Shown: positions 37,011 through 46,763 of the stretch, piece by piece
Numbering within the stretch: the first letter of the stretch is position 1
Layout: each line of letters opens with the position of its first letter
Source of the DNA: Bacteroidota bacterium
Lineage (GTDB): Bacteria > Bacteroidota > Ignavibacteria > UBA10030 > SZUA-254
NCBI GenBank assembly: GCA_020056225.1
Contig: JAGVIE010000023.1
Coordinates: forward strand, 100,486-164,485
Length of the DNA stretch: 64,000 nucleotides
Reading direction: 5' to 3'
Program-made: the position numbers and the translations under genes
The notes under the pieces: generated by a model
Databases searched by the model: none
Seen by the model: the letters and a program-made list of their open reading frames with translations, nothing else
Told to the model about the DNA's origin: nothing

Positions 37011-38294
37011 ATGGCATCCGGTAATCTTTTCTCAATTATCAAAAATACTTCAGCCACTGTTATCATCCGCGGATTATTCGGTGTTGTACGGATTGTCATT
37101 CTGCTTCTCATCGCCCGGAAGTTTGGTCCAATAGAATTTGGCTATATATCTCTTGCTATTCCTTTCATCGAAATTTTCAAAGTTGCAGCCGATCTCGGTA
37201 TAGATACCGTCAGTATCAGAAGGATTGCAGGAGATGAGAGGAAAGCGGAAATTTTTTTAAATAACATTCTTGCTATCAAAGTTCTCCTTTCAACTGTTTC
37301 ATTTCTCATTGCGCCGTTATTGTTCTATCTGATTTATGGTAATGTGCGAAGTGTAGAGATTTTATTCGTAATCGCTTCTTCTATCTTCACCGGCTTGCTG
37401 ATCAATGCATTTAACAGCTACTTCCAGGCAAAACTATCGATGATGAAAATCATTATGAGTAATGTTATAGGAGTAACTGTATATGGATTGCTAACTATTG
37501 CCGGTATGTTGTTAGATGTTCGTTTGATAATTCTCGTTGCGGCGATTCCATTGGGCGAATTTGTAACGCTATTCCTGATAACTCGTATATATACAACCCG
37601 GCATCGTGTTCATTTGGAATTTAATTTTCCTCTTATACGCTCGACACTAAAAGAAAGTATATTTGTAGGTATCAGCGGAATTATTGTAGTCATCTATCTT
37701 CGTCTCGATGGTTTGATGATCGGTTCATACCTCGGTGAAGGAGCCGTCGGTGAGTATGCCGTTGCCTCGCGGATCGTTGAACCGTTTTTGTTGATTTTTT
37801 CGTCATTGTCTATCGCCCTTTATGCATCTCTATCCAGATTATGGAGTGGAGAAAATACTATGGAAGCAAGAAAGACAATTGCACGTGTGATTATTCCTGC
37901 GGTTGGAATTGCAATTGCAGGTGCGTTGGTCTTGTCTTTATTCGTACCTTCGTTAGTAGCGAAAATATGGAAGGGATATGAAAATTCGGGCGCTGTTTTA
38001 CAGATTTTAGGTTGGTCGTTGGTTTTCAAAGCTGTAAACATGCAGCTTACGGCTATCATGAATTCTTTGGGAAAATTTCGTATCATTACTATTATCGCAT
38101 CGGTAAATCTGGCGATGTGTGTTGTCTTTAATATTATTTTTCTACAGAAGTTCGGGATTCGCGGCGGGGCGATGACCGTCGTTCTGGTTGAAGCAGTTAA
38201 CACGATCACCCAGTTCATTTGTGTTTCTTATTTAATGAATAATTTCATCGGCAAGAGGTTAAGAGAATGGCGGAACAAATTCAAACACCAATAG
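37011..38294 (+). CDS. Polysaccharide flippase (Wzx-like, MOP superfamily)
   Basis: A protein of about 427 residues with some twelve hydrophobic segments, which would flip lipid-linked oligosaccharides. The N-terminal IIRGLFGVVRIVILLLIARKFGPIEFGYISLA and DLGIDTVSIR are typical of Polysacc_synt flippases. The frame is open from 36927, inside the previous gene, but the ATG at 37011 is 11 bases after the ligase stop and gives a family-like N-terminus. The 3' end overlaps the next gene by 28 bases. Confidence 0.9.
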   Translation: MASGNLFSIIKNTSATVIIRGLFGVVRIVILLLIARKFGPIEFGYISLAIPFIEIFKVAADLGIDTVSIRRIAGDERKAEIFLNNILAIKVLLSTVSFLIAPLLFYLIYGNVRSVEILFVIASSIFTGLLINAFNSYFQAKLSMMKIIMSNVIGVTVYGLLTIAGMLLDVRLIILVAAIPLGEFVTLFLITRIYTTRHRVHLEFNFPLIRSTLKESIFVGISGIIVVIYLRLDGLMIGSYLGEGAVGEYAVASRIVEPFLLIFSSLSIALYASLSRLWSGENTMEARKTIARVIIPAVGIAIAGALVLSLFVPSLVAKIWKGYENSGAVLQILGWSLVFKAVNMQLTAIMNSLGKFRIITIIASVNLAMCVVFNIIFLQKFGIRGGAMTVVLVEAVNTITQFICVSYLMNNFIGKRLREWRNKFKHQ

Positions 38295-38917
38295 AAGATC
38301 GGGTACTTTATCATTGGGGTACCGAAAAGATGACACTGCATCATCAGTTGAAATATCTCCGGTATTTTCGAGACGCACAAGGCAAAGTCTTGGAAATTGG
38401 ATGCGGACATGGTATTATGTTAAGCCGTTTCAAGGATGCCGGAATTTCTGCCTACGGCCTCGACCTCTCGGATGAAGCTGTTAAAGTTTGCAGAGCGAAA
38501 AATTTAGAGGCAGTTTCCGGTGAAGTTATTTCCCACATAAAAAACCTTCAGGAAAATTCATTAGGCGGTATTTTTTGCGCTCATGTAATCGAACATCTCG
38601 ACCCCACCGGCGCATTAGAGCTAATCAGCGAAAGTTTTCGTGTATTAAAGAAGGGAAGTACAATAATATTCATAACTCCCAATGCTAAGGACCTGCGTAC
38701 TACCGAACGGTTTTGGCTCGATATAACTCATGTCCGTCCATATCCGAAAAAATTAATGGAGTTTCTGTTACTCCGTCAAGGGTTTACACGTGTGCAGACG
38801 TTTACCGATGAAGAACCAAGCAAAAATATTTTTGAGAAAATAGCGAAGATATTTTTGCGTCTATGGTTTATGGGTTATATTTTTACCGGTGATTTAGTTG
38901 TTATCGCTGAAAAATGA
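38267..38917 (+). CDS. Class I SAM-dependent methyltransferase
   Basis: A 216-residue methyltransferase: KVLEIGCGHGIML near 40-52 is SAM motif I, followed by YGLDLSDEAVKVC, IFCAHVIEHLDP and a fingerprint-like VLKKGSTIIFITPN. Its position in the polysaccharide cluster, overlapping the flippase gene, suggests it methylates a sugar or lipid-linked glycan; the substrate is not deducible. Confidence 0.88.
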   Translation: MAEQIQTPIEDRVLYHWGTEKMTLHHQLKYLRYFRDAQGKVLEIGCGHGIMLSRFKDAGISAYGLDLSDEAVKVCRAKNLEAVSGEVISHIKNLQENSLGGIFCAHVIEHLDPTGALELISESFRVLKKGSTIIFITPNAKDLRTTERFWLDITHVRPYPKKLMEFLLLRQGFTRVQTFTDEEPSKNIFEKIAKIFLRLWFMGYIFTGDLVVIAEK

Positions 38918-38975
38918 AACACTATGATATGATGAATTCCTTTTCAACTTGTGACTCATCGGGAGATAACTATAG

Positions 38976-40094
38976 ATGCGCGTCCTGATGATTTCAAAAG
39001 CGCTAGTTGTAGGCGCTTACCATAAAAAGATCTCGGAGCTGGCGAATTTAGAAATCGAATTACATCTTGTAATTCCGACAACGTGGGGACGCCAAAAACC
39101 GGAAGTCACTGAGGCAAGTAATTACACTATTCATTTGTTGCCCATCTGCTTCACAGGAAAAAATCATTTTCACTTTTACCAGGGATTGAAATCTCTTATC
39201 GCTTCCATCAATCCCGATATTATCCATATCGATGAAGAACCTTTTAGTATAGTAACTTATCAGGTGATGAGAATTGCGAAAAGGAAAAATATCCGTACGC
39301 TGTATTTCACATGGCAGAACATCAAGAAAAAATATCCATTCCCGTTCTCGGCATTGGAACAATATGCTTTTAATAATGTGCACACCGCCATAGCCGGGAA
39401 TCAGGAAGCAAGTGACGTGATGGTTGAAAAAGGATTTTCTAAAAAGATTTTCATCATCCCCCAGTTCGGTGTTGACCCGCAAATCTACTCGAAACGCGAT
39501 GCCAGTTCTCTCAAGGTTCAGCTATTTGGCGCTTCAAACGTTCAAGTGATCGGTTATGCCGGTCGTTTTGTTGAGGAGAAAGGAATCCAAACTCTTCTTC
39601 GAGCATTTTCAAAATTAGATCGAACTGCGCGGCTGCTTCTAATCGGCAGCGGACCGTATAAGAAAAAAATACTTGAAACTTCCGGCATTCTTAATATTAC
39701 TGACAGAATGCAGATGCCCGGCGACGTTCCATCTGACAGAATTCCTCTCTATCTAAACTGTCTTGATTGCCTTGTTCTGCCATCGTTGACGAGGCCGAAT
39801 TGGAAGGAACAATTTGGGCGTGTTCTAATTGAAGCCATGTCTTGCGGTGTGCCTGTAATCGGATCCGATTCAGGTGAAATTCCAAATGTTATCGGTGATG
39901 CCGGTTTAATTTTCAATGAGGGAGATACCGATGATCTGAGGAATAAGATGGAGATAATTATGAATGATCCTATTATGAAGGAACAATTCAGGAAGCGCGG
40001 ATGCTCTCGCGTTATCGAACACTTCACTCAAAAACAGATAGCGGAACAGACATTGAAAGTTTATGAGTATATTCTTCAAAGGAGGAACGTATGA
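38976..40094 (+). CDS. GT4-family glycosyltransferase
   Basis: A 372-residue GT-B glycosyltransferase. The C-terminal half has IGYAGRFVEEKGIQTLL near 190, LIGSGPYKK, and the donor-binding EQFGRVLIEAMSCGVPVIGSD with the E-x7-E pattern near 285, followed by NVIGDAGLIF. Retaining, nucleotide-sugar dependent by family. Its stop overlaps the next GT start by four bases. Confidence 0.92.
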   Translation: MRVLMISKALVVGAYHKKISELANLEIELHLVIPTTWGRQKPEVTEASNYTIHLLPICFTGKNHFHFYQGLKSLIASINPDIIHIDEEPFSIVTYQVMRIAKRKNIRTLYFTWQNIKKKYPFPFSALEQYAFNNVHTAIAGNQEASDVMVEKGFSKKIFIIPQFGVDPQIYSKRDASSLKVQLFGASNVQVIGYAGRFVEEKGIQTLLRAFSKLDRTARLLLIGSGPYKKKILETSGILNITDRMQMPGDVPSDRIPLYLNCLDCLVLPSLTRPNWKEQFGRVLIEAMSCGVPVIGSDSGEIPNVIGDAGLIFNEGDTDDLRNKMEIIMNDPIMKEQFRKRGCSRVIEHFTQKQIAEQTLKVYEYILQRRNV

Positions 40095-41218
40095 GGATTG
40101 GTTTCAATGCGCAAATAGTTTCAGGTTCTGATGCCGGCGTAGCCACATACGCACGGAACCTCATCAAACATCTCGTTGCAGAAAACAAGAATCACGAAAT
40201 TTATATCTTCGGTTCACCCGACTTTATTAGTTTGCCGGAAGATTCCGGATCCCGGGTGATTCCAACATCACAAATTGTGAATAGAGGATGGAAGAGAATA
40301 CTCTGGGAACAATTCGTACTGCCTGCCAAAGCTAAACAGTGCCATGTAGATGTTATGTTTTATCCGGATCATACTGCTTCGCTATTTAAAAAAACCTCTC
40401 CGGTTGTTCTTACAATTCACGATCTGGCTTTTATGGCAATGCCCGAGACATTTCCACGCGGGAAACGTATCTATAAGACACTGGCGGTGCGGCAATCGGT
40501 TCGCATTGCCGATCGTATAATTGCAGACTCTCAAGCGACGAAAGATGATTGCACAAAACTGCTCGGTATTCCTGAAGATAAAATTAAAGTAATTCACAAC
40601 GGTATTGATTCATATTTTAAAAAAATCACCGACACGGTTCTTCTAGCGAATACGAGAAAAAAACTCGGACTGTTCAAGAATATTATCTTGTTCGTCGGGA
40701 CACTTGAGCCGCGAAAGAACATTATAAGATTAATCAGGGCGTACGCTCACTTGTGTAAGTCTATGCATCTTGAGCATCAGTTAGTCATCGCAGGTAAGAA
40801 GGGATGGATGTACTCCGGAATCTTTCATGAAGTTGAGCGGCTCAGGCTGAAGGATAGAGTACACTTTCTAAACTATGTGTCCCAGCAAGATTTGTTGAAT
40901 TTATACAGCATGGCAGATTTATTTGTATATCCTTCTCTTTATGAAGGATTTGGTTTCCCGCCGTTAGAAGCGATGGCATGTGAAGTTCCGGTTGTAGCAT
41001 CGAATGTTTCGTCTTTGCCTGAAGTGCTCGGTGATGCGGCGCTATTGATCGATCCTTACAGTACCGATGAGTTGACCGCGGCGATGTCAAAAATCTTATC
41101 AGATGTCGAATTTAGCCAAAGACTCAGAGCTAAAGGGCTGGAGCGGGTAAAACAATATTCATGGCAAAACTTTGCGGCACAGCTTCTGAAAGTTTTCGAA
41201 GAAATTAATGTCGGCTGA
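40091..41218 (+). CDS. GT4-family glycosyltransferase (mannosyltransferase-like)
   Basis: A 375-residue GT-B enzyme. It has [14 protein letters not shown] near 13, an LTIHDLAF motif, [19 protein letters not shown] near 196, and [22 protein letters not shown] near 290 with the E-x7-E donor site, then [12 protein letters not shown]. This resembles the WbaZ/mannosyltransferase-like branch of GT4, but donor and acceptor are not predictable. Translationally coupled to the preceding GT. Confidence 0.92.
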   Translation: MRIGFNAQIVSGSDAGVATYARNLIKHLVAENKNHEIYIFGSPDFISLPEDSGSRVIPTSQIVNRGWKRILWEQFVLPAKAKQCHVDVMFYPDHTASLFKKTSPVVLTIHDLAFMAMPETFPRGKRIYKTLAVRQSVRIADRIIADSQATKDDCTKLLGIPEDKIKVIHNGIDSYFKKITDTVLLANTRKKLGLFKNIILFVGTLEPRKNIIRLIRAYAHLCKSMHLEHQLVIAGKKGWMYSGIFHEVERLRLKDRVHFLNYVSQQDLLNLYSMADLFVYPSLYEGFGFPPLEAMACEVPVVASNVSSLPEVLGDAALLIDPYSTDELTAAMSKILSDVEFSQRLRAKGLERVKQYSWQNFAAQLLKVFEEINVG

Positions 41219-41293
41219 CACGGATGAGTTTGCTTTTCTGCCAATACATTTCTATTATTACTCATCAATAAATTTTTATAGCACTGAATAATA

Positions 41294-42007
41294 ATGTCAC
41301 ATCATAACGCGTTGTTAATATTTTCACACACACCCAAAATTGACCGCGCCCGGTCAGACGGCGCATTAGCCACATTGCCTTGGGAAGATCTCGATGCACT
41401 ATTCACTGCCAATATAGGAGACTTTGTTAAAAACGCAAGCGGAATGGTGAATGTAGATATATTGATATATCGCAATCCGCAAGAACTATCCGACGATTTA
41501 TTCCTGCCCTTTCGGCAAAGGATTCAATTATTCGATTTGACGAATGCTCCTCTCACAGACCAGGTGTGCAGTGCAGTAGAAAACACTTTCCATCAAGGTT
41601 ATCATAACGTCGTTATTATATTGGACAATAACCCGTTAATATCCAGAGCCTCACTTCGGAAAACTTTTACCCAGCTAGGATATGAGGATGATTGTATTGT
41701 AGTTGGTCCAACAATCGAGGGAAAGTGCTACATGATTGGAATGAAGATGGATCACAGCAGAATTTTTGATTCGACGGAGGGAGACCCGCTTAACAAATCG
41801 TCTCTCCTGATGAAAAATATTTGTTCGCTTGAGACGATGCTCTTTCTTTTGAATCCTGTCAATTCACTCGACTCGACGGACAATCTTATGTTGTTGATGA
41901 AAAATATAGAAGCGTTCGATAAATCAGATGTAGAATTTCCAGTAAAGACATACGCTGTTTTCAAGATGCTGGAGAAAAAGTATAAATTGAAAAGATTATC
42001 AGAATGA
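41294..42007 (+). CDS. DUF2064-like (GT-A fold) protein
   Basis: A 237-residue protein. The opening NALLIFSHTPKIDRARSDG, the central VIILDNNPLISRASL and VVGPTIEGKCYMIGMK line up with the pattern of DUF2064 / TIGR04282 glycosyltransferase-like proteins, where the last motif is usually GPAxDGGYYLIG. The GG is replaced here, so catalytic competence is doubtful. Its stop overlaps the nadD start (ATGA). Confidence 0.65.
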   Translation: MSHHNALLIFSHTPKIDRARSDGALATLPWEDLDALFTANIGDFVKNASGMVNVDILIYRNPQELSDDLFLPFRQRIQLFDLTNAPLTDQVCSAVENTFHQGYHNVVIILDNNPLISRASLRKTFTQLGYEDDCIVVGPTIEGKCYMIGMKMDHSRIFDSTEGDPLNKSSLLMKNICSLETMLFLLNPVNSLDSTDNLMLLMKNIEAFDKSDVEFPVKTYAVFKMLEKKYKLKRLSE

Positions 42008-42585
42008 AGATCGGAATATTTGGAGGTTCGTTTAATCCTCCGCATATGGGTCACTTAATTGTTATCGAGAGTGTAAGAGATATTCTCCAATTTGATAAAA
42101 TATTGTTTATACCGTCAGCCCAGACGCCGAATAAACAAAATACATTGCTTGCGCCTTCATCTATAAGATTGGAAATGACCCGGCTCGCCACAAAAGGTAG
42201 CAGAAATTTCGAAGTATCGGACATCGAATTACAACGCAGAGGCGTCTCGTACACAATCGACACAGTGAATGAGATAGTCGTTCGATATCCGCGTACCGAG
42301 GTTTCTTTAATCATCGGTGCGGATAACTTGATGGATTTTGAGACATGGAAAACTCCTGATGAAATTTTAGCAAAATCTGCGCTGGTTGTTATGAACAGAC
42401 CGGGTATAGAATTCCGATCACTTAAAAGTAAATATGCCCGCTCTGCGAACTTTGTTAATGTTCCGCAGATCGCTATCTCCGGAACGGATATCCGGCGGCG
42501 TGTAAAGTTAGGACACTCAATCCATTATATGGTGCCACAAGCTGTTGAAGATTATATTATCCATAATCGACTCTATAAAGAATAG
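42004..42585 (+). CDS. nadD: Nicotinate-nucleotide adenylyltransferase
   Basis: Adenylates nicotinate mononucleotide in NAD synthesis. The 193-residue protein begins KIGIFGGSFNPPHMGHLIV, containing the nucleotidyltransferase [HT]xGH motif. SLIIGADNLMDFETWK near 98 and ISGTDIRRRV near 158 (the ISxTxxR motif) are present. Translationally coupled to the DUF2064-like gene. Confidence 0.96.
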   Translation: MKIGIFGGSFNPPHMGHLIVIESVRDILQFDKILFIPSAQTPNKQNTLLAPSSIRLEMTRLATKGSRNFEVSDIELQRRGVSYTIDTVNEIVVRYPRTEVSLIIGADNLMDFETWKTPDEILAKSALVVMNRPGIEFRSLKSKYARSANFVNVPQIAISGTDIRRRVKLGHSIHYMVPQAVEDYIIHNRLYKE

Positions 42586-42658
42586 TTTGTCATCCCAAAA
42601 AAAATATGTACATTTATATTGTAAATCATTCACTCTAATCCAATTATCAGGAACCGGT

Positions 42659-45595
42659 ATGAATATTAATCGTATCATCTTTTTAGTATCCGCCATTGTT
42701 TTAGTCTCATCGTTCTGTTTTGCCTCAGCCCCGAACAGAGGACAGCAAAAATCACTTCCACTTGACGGCATTTCTAATGTAGTCATGAAATCACAAGAGA
42801 ACAGTAGTTATTTACCCGATCGGGTCATCGTTAAATTGAATTCCGGATCTGTTTCGATGAAATCTGCCAACAGATTTGGTATTGTCTCCCTTGATAATTA
42901 TATTCAGCGTTACTCCGTTCAATCTGTGGAAAGACTATTCCCTGGAAATTTTATCGATTCAAAGGGCAGGTCGGTAGATATGTCTAATTTTTACGTGATA
43001 AGATATACATCACCCATCGATGCGTTCAAAGTTGCCGAAGAGATATCAAAGCAAGCCGAAGTTCAGTATGCGGAACCGTGGTTCATCTACAAGCTTGATG
43101 ATGTAACGGCATGTTCGGTGAACGATACATACCGCAGCAGTCAGTGGGTGCTTAATAAGATTCTTGCCGATAGCGCATGGTGCATCTCGACGGGTGATAC
43201 AACTGTCGTTATCGGTATTGTTGATTCGGGAGTGCAATGGTCGCATCCCGATTTACAGGCGAATATTTTTATCAATTCCGGTGAGTACGGAGATGATGGA
43301 TTAGGCGGATACAAACAAAATAATGGTTTAGACGACGATGGAAATGGGATGATCGATGATTATCATGGTTGGGATTTTGGCGGCGCCAATTATCTTAATC
43401 CTATTGCAGATAATAATCCAACTCCAACAAATACTGTTATTACTGCTGGCCATGGCACACATGTAGCTGGTATAGCATCGGCAGTTACAAATAATTCAAC
43501 TGGCGTGGCAGGTATCGGCTATAAATGTAAATTACTTCCTGTTAAAGTTATCTCAGATGACGATCCTAACCAGTATATTATTTTTGGATTTGAAGGAATA
43601 TTATATTCCGCGATGATGGGCGCAAGAGTTATTAATTTGAGTTGGAGCGGTTCAGGTGCCTCACAATTTGAACAGGAGATCATTGACACGGTCACGGCAC
43701 ATGGCGCACTCGTAGTTGCGGCGGCAGGAAATTATGCAAGCGCGGGAAATCCCGTTCAGTATCCGGCAAGTTATCGCGGTGTACTTTCGGTTGCAGCAAC
43801 TACAACAACAGACACGAAATCTTCATATTCCGAGTACAACGAGTTCGTAGATGTTTCTGCGCCGGGTGATAATATTTACAGCACTTACTATTCAAACTCG
43901 TATGCATATATGTCCGGTACCTCTATGGCAACACCATTGGTTGCGGGTCTTGCGGCTCTGGTCGCATCGCAATTTCCATCTTACACAGGGTTACAAATCG
44001 GTGAGCAATTGCGTGTCAGTTCAGATAATATCGATGCCTTGAATCCATCTTATGTGAACCTGATGGGGAGAGGACGTATTAATGCATACAATGCATTAAC
44101 ATTTGTATCTCCATCTTTACGAATGGTGTCTAATATAATCAGCGATTCCATCGGAGGAAATAATAATAAAATTTTAGAGGCAAATGAGGACGCAACTATT
44201 ACTGCTACTTTTGTCAATTATCTACAGCCGACAACTTCTTCTGCTATGGTTACGCTTAGCACATCCGACACTAATATTCAAATCACCAATGGCAGCTTTC
44301 CGATTGGAGCAGTAGGCACTAATGCCAGCGTAAGTAATAGCAGTTCGCCATTCCAGTTTCATGTTAATAGTAATCCACCCCAGGGGCACGTTGTAAGCTT
44401 TATACTTACTATGTCTGATGGCAGTTATTCTGATATTCAGCGATTTTCTGTAATCATCAATCTGCCCTTTGCAACGCACAATGTAAATAATATTGAAGTA
44501 AGCCTGACCAACAGAAGCCGGATCGGATTTCTCGATATCAGCAACACTTACGGCAGTGGCTTCGTTTACAGTGGTGGCAACCAGTTATACGAGGGTGGAT
44601 TAATTATCGGTTATTCATCTACAAAATTGGTCGATGTCGTTCGCAGCGGTTCCAGTCAGGATAGTGATTTTATTTCTCCTCAAATATACGATTTAATCAC
44701 ACCGGGGATTATCTCAGCCCAGGATGGAAGCGCGATGTTTACCGATGCCGCAGCGCCTGTAACGAATAAGATTGGGTTACAGGTAAATATGTACTCATAC
44801 GCGTTTGCATCGCCGGCTGACAGCAATTATGTAATTCTTCGGTATGATATTAAGAATACTTCGGGTGCGGCAATCTCAAATTTATATACCGGTTTGTTCT
44901 TCGATTGGGATATACTCGGTAACCAAGTAGATTCGTGGAATTATAACAGAACGACTTTCGACCCAAACCAAAATCTTGGTTATGCCTGGAATGAAGGCAC
45001 ACCCAACACAGTTTACTGCGGTGCGAGAGCTTTCGAAGGATCGGTTGGATATCGCGGTTTGGTAAATGATGCGAATCTTATCACAACTCGTGAGGCAAAA
45101 TGGTCATGGTTAAGCGGTGGAACCATCTATACCGATAGTCTTAACGATATTCATTTTACAATATCATCTGGTCCATTCAACATTGCTGATGGCGCAACGA
45201 AGATGATCGGCTTTGCATTATTAGGCGGCAAGAATTTGATAGAATTTCAGGAAAGCGCAGATGCCGCGTTGGTGAAATGGACTTACATCAAAAATGCAGT
45301 CGGCGTATCCGATTACCGTAATAATCATCCGACGGTTTATTCACTGAAACAGAATTATCCCAATCCGTTCAATCCGACTACGACTATTGTTTACGATCTA
45401 CCCAAGGTGAGCAATGTATCGCTAAAAATCTATGACATGCTTGGGCAGGAAGTAATGACACTCGTTAATGGTGAACAGCAAACCGGTAGATATTCAGTTC
45501 CTATCGATGCATCTCGATTATCGAGCGGAGTATACTACTACCGTTTGAATACCGGTGATTTCAGCGATGTGAAAAAACTTATGCTGATCAGGTAG
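42659..45595 (+). CDS. Secreted subtilisin-like serine protease with T9SS domain
   Basis: A 978-residue S8 peptidase. Signal peptide (1-24), an inhibitor-like propeptide (about 45-140, LPDRVIVKLNSGS), then the catalytic domain with Asp in GIVDSGVQWSHPD near 188, His in GHGTHVAGIASA near 265 and Ser in SGTSMATPLVAGLAAL near 420. A long beta-rich region (500-880) follows, and a C-terminal sorting domain starts QNYPNPFNPTTTIVYDLP. The ATG at 42659 is chosen over 42545 because AGGAA is five bases upstream and a signal peptide follows directly; the longer frame overlaps nadD. A dedicated terminator follows. Confidence 0.95.
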   Translation: MNINRIIFLVSAIVLVSSFCFASAPNRGQQKSLPLDGISNVVMKSQENSSYLPDRVIVKLNSGSVSMKSANRFGIVSLDNYIQRYSVQSVERLFPGNFIDSKGRSVDMSNFYVIRYTSPIDAFKVAEEISKQAEVQYAEPWFIYKLDDVTACSVNDTYRSSQWVLNKILADSAWCISTGDTTVVIGIVDSGVQWSHPDLQANIFINSGEYGDDGLGGYKQNNGLDDDGNGMIDDYHGWDFGGANYLNPIADNNPTPTNTVITAGHGTHVAGIASAVTNNSTGVAGIGYKCKLLPVKVISDDDPNQYIIFGFEGILYSAMMGARVINLSWSGSGASQFEQEIIDTVTAHGALVVAAAGNYASAGNPVQYPASYRGVLSVAATTTTDTKSSYSEYNEFVDVSAPGDNIYSTYYSNSYAYMSGTSMATPLVAGLAALVASQFPSYTGLQIGEQLRVSSDNIDALNPSYVNLMGRGRINAYNALTFVSPSLRMVSNIISDSIGGNNNKILEANEDATITATFVNYLQPTTSSAMVTLSTSDTNIQITNGSFPIGAVGTNASVSNSSSPFQFHVNSNPPQGHVVSFILTMSDGSYSDIQRFSVIINLPFATHNVNNIEVSLTNRSRIGFLDISNTYGSGFVYSGGNQLYEGGLIIGYSSTKLVDVVRSGSSQDSDFISPQIYDLITPGIISAQDGSAMFTDAAAPVTNKIGLQVNMYSYAFASPADSNYVILRYDIKNTSGAAISNLYTGLFFDWDILGNQVDSWNYNRTTFDPNQNLGYAWNEGTPNTVYCGARAFEGSVGYRGLVNDANLITTREAKWSWLSGGTIYTDSLNDIHFTISSGPFNIADGATKMIGFALLGGKNLIEFQESADAALVKWTYIKNAVGVSDYRNNHPTVYSLKQNYPNPFNPTTTIVYDLPKVSNVSLKIYDMLGQEVMTLVNGEQQTGRYSVPIDASRLSSGVYYYRLNTGDFSDVKKLMLIR

Positions 45596-45632
45596 ATAGT
45601 TTATTAAACCGTAATTTGTATCAGACTTTGCG

Positions 45633-45665
45633 AACCCCGAGTAAGTAACTCGGGGTTTTTGTTTT
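45633..45665 (+). terminator. Terminator after the subtilase gene
   Basis: A ten-base-pair stem (AACCCCGAGT with ACTCGGGGTT), a five-base loop and TTTGTTTT. Confidence 0.9.
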
Positions 45666-45806
45666 GTAACAGATTACCACGGATTACTAAATCGGGTAAA
45701 ACGTTGCTTCAGTGATAAAGAATACAGGATAATTTCTATTCAATTATTAAATTATAACAAAAACATTATAATCAATTATCAACGATAAATTTCCTGAGGA
45801 GGAAAG

Positions 45807-45995
45807 ATGGATATTCTGCAAATCGCATATGTGTTCTTTTTCTCGTTTATTGTGGTCATGTTTTTTTCAACTGTCGCAGGTTGGCTGTACCGGGCGATGA
45901 ATAAAGACATAAAGACCGGAGAGGGAACGGCTCATTCAAGTTTGGTTTCTTATAACAGTAAAAAAATACATGGACCGGAAATGAAAGAAAATTGA
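45807..45995 (+). CDS. Small single-TM membrane protein
   Basis: A 62-residue protein: one hydrophobic segment (about 6-27, rich in Phe and Val) and a polar C-terminal tail. A strong ribosome binding site, GAGGAGG, lies six bases before the ATG, and a long perfect terminator begins about 110 bases later. The gene therefore stands alone as its own unit. No family is recognised; the size and the initial MDILQIAYVFFFSFIVVMF recall small membrane subunits or regulators, but nothing specific can be claimed. Confidence 0.65.
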   Translation: MDILQIAYVFFFSFIVVMFFSTVAGWLYRAMNKDIKTGEGTAHSSLVSYNSKKIHGPEMKEN

Positions 45996-46002
45996 AATTC
46001 TG

Positions 46003-46066
46003 CCACAGCACAGTGATTATGCTGCACTAAGTTACCACAGCACTGTGATTATGGTACACCAAGTAA
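46003..46066. repeat. Imperfect 32-base tandem duplication
   Basis: Unit 1 (46003-46034) and unit 2 (46035-46066) both begin CCACAGCAC and differ at about six positions. In unit 1 the core CACAGTG and in unit 2 CACTGTG are reverse complements, so the pair could also fold back. It lies between the small membrane gene and its terminator. Confidence 0.8.
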
Positions 46067-46106
46067 ATCTCTAGCGGCAAATTTCAATACCCCCTAATGT
46101 AGCGAT

Positions 46107-46145
46107 AAAAGAATTCTGGATCAGATGATCCAGGATTCTTTTTGT
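46107..46145 (+). terminator. Long intrinsic terminator of the small membrane protein gene
   Basis: A 16-base-pair stem with one G-U pair, an AGAT loop (46123-46126), and a T tract forming the 3' arm. Confidence 0.9.
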
Positions 46146-46329
46146 ATAACCTCTCACATTCGGTAAAATCACGATTCAATCTTCGTCCTTATCTGAAACC
46201 TCTTTCACTTGAATTCTTCGAAGTCAGTTACGAATATTATCTGTCAATAATTTGAAACATCCTGTACAAAACGGCGTATTTACAGGTACATGATTCAGAC
46301 AGATTAGATTAAGCAGGAAGGGATGAGAT

Positions 46330-46671
46330 ATGCACATAACAGAAAAAATCAAAAATGATGTTGCCATTGTATCTATAAGAGGCAATCTCCTCGATGAAAA
46401 CGATGATTCAATGTTACAACAAAAAATTAGAAGTTTAACCAGCGACGATATTAAAAAAGTAATATTGGACCTTAGCATGGTGTACCGCATAAACAGTAAA
46501 GGACTCAGCATCCTGATATCAGCGGTTGAGAAGATGAGGTGCGTGGGCGGCGACTTACGACTTGCTCAAATTGATAAACATCTCCACGATATACTCACTA
46601 TCACTAAACTTATAAGGGTTTTCGGTACATATGAAACCGTTGAAAGAGCTTTGATAAGTTATCGAAACTGA
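46330..46671 (+). CDS. STAS-domain anti-sigma factor antagonist
   Basis: A 113-residue single STAS domain of the SpoIIAA/RsbV type. It opens ITEKIKNDVAIVSIRGNL, has VILDLSMVYRINSKGLSILI near 44-63 and ends LIRVFGTYETVERAL. The normally phosphorylated region is N-S-K-G-L instead of D-S-[ST]-G-L: one serine is kept and the second position is lysine. It would bind an anti-sigma kinase in partner switching, but no RsbW-like kinase is in the window. Confidence 0.88.
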   Translation: MHITEKIKNDVAIVSIRGNLLDENDDSMLQQKIRSLTSDDIKKVILDLSMVYRINSKGLSILISAVEKMRCVGGDLRLAQIDKHLHDILTITKLIRVFGTYETVERALISYRN

Positions 46672-46763
46672 TGCTGTGCGGAATGGGTTGAGCAAGACGC
46701 ATACTTATAGACTATCTTATTGAAGGATTAACTCATGATGGAAATGAGTTGGATTTAGATTTT

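Noticed and set aside
42545..42658. Upstream start for the subtilase
   Set aside because: It overlaps nadD and would bury the signal peptide; AGGAA precedes the ATG at 42659.
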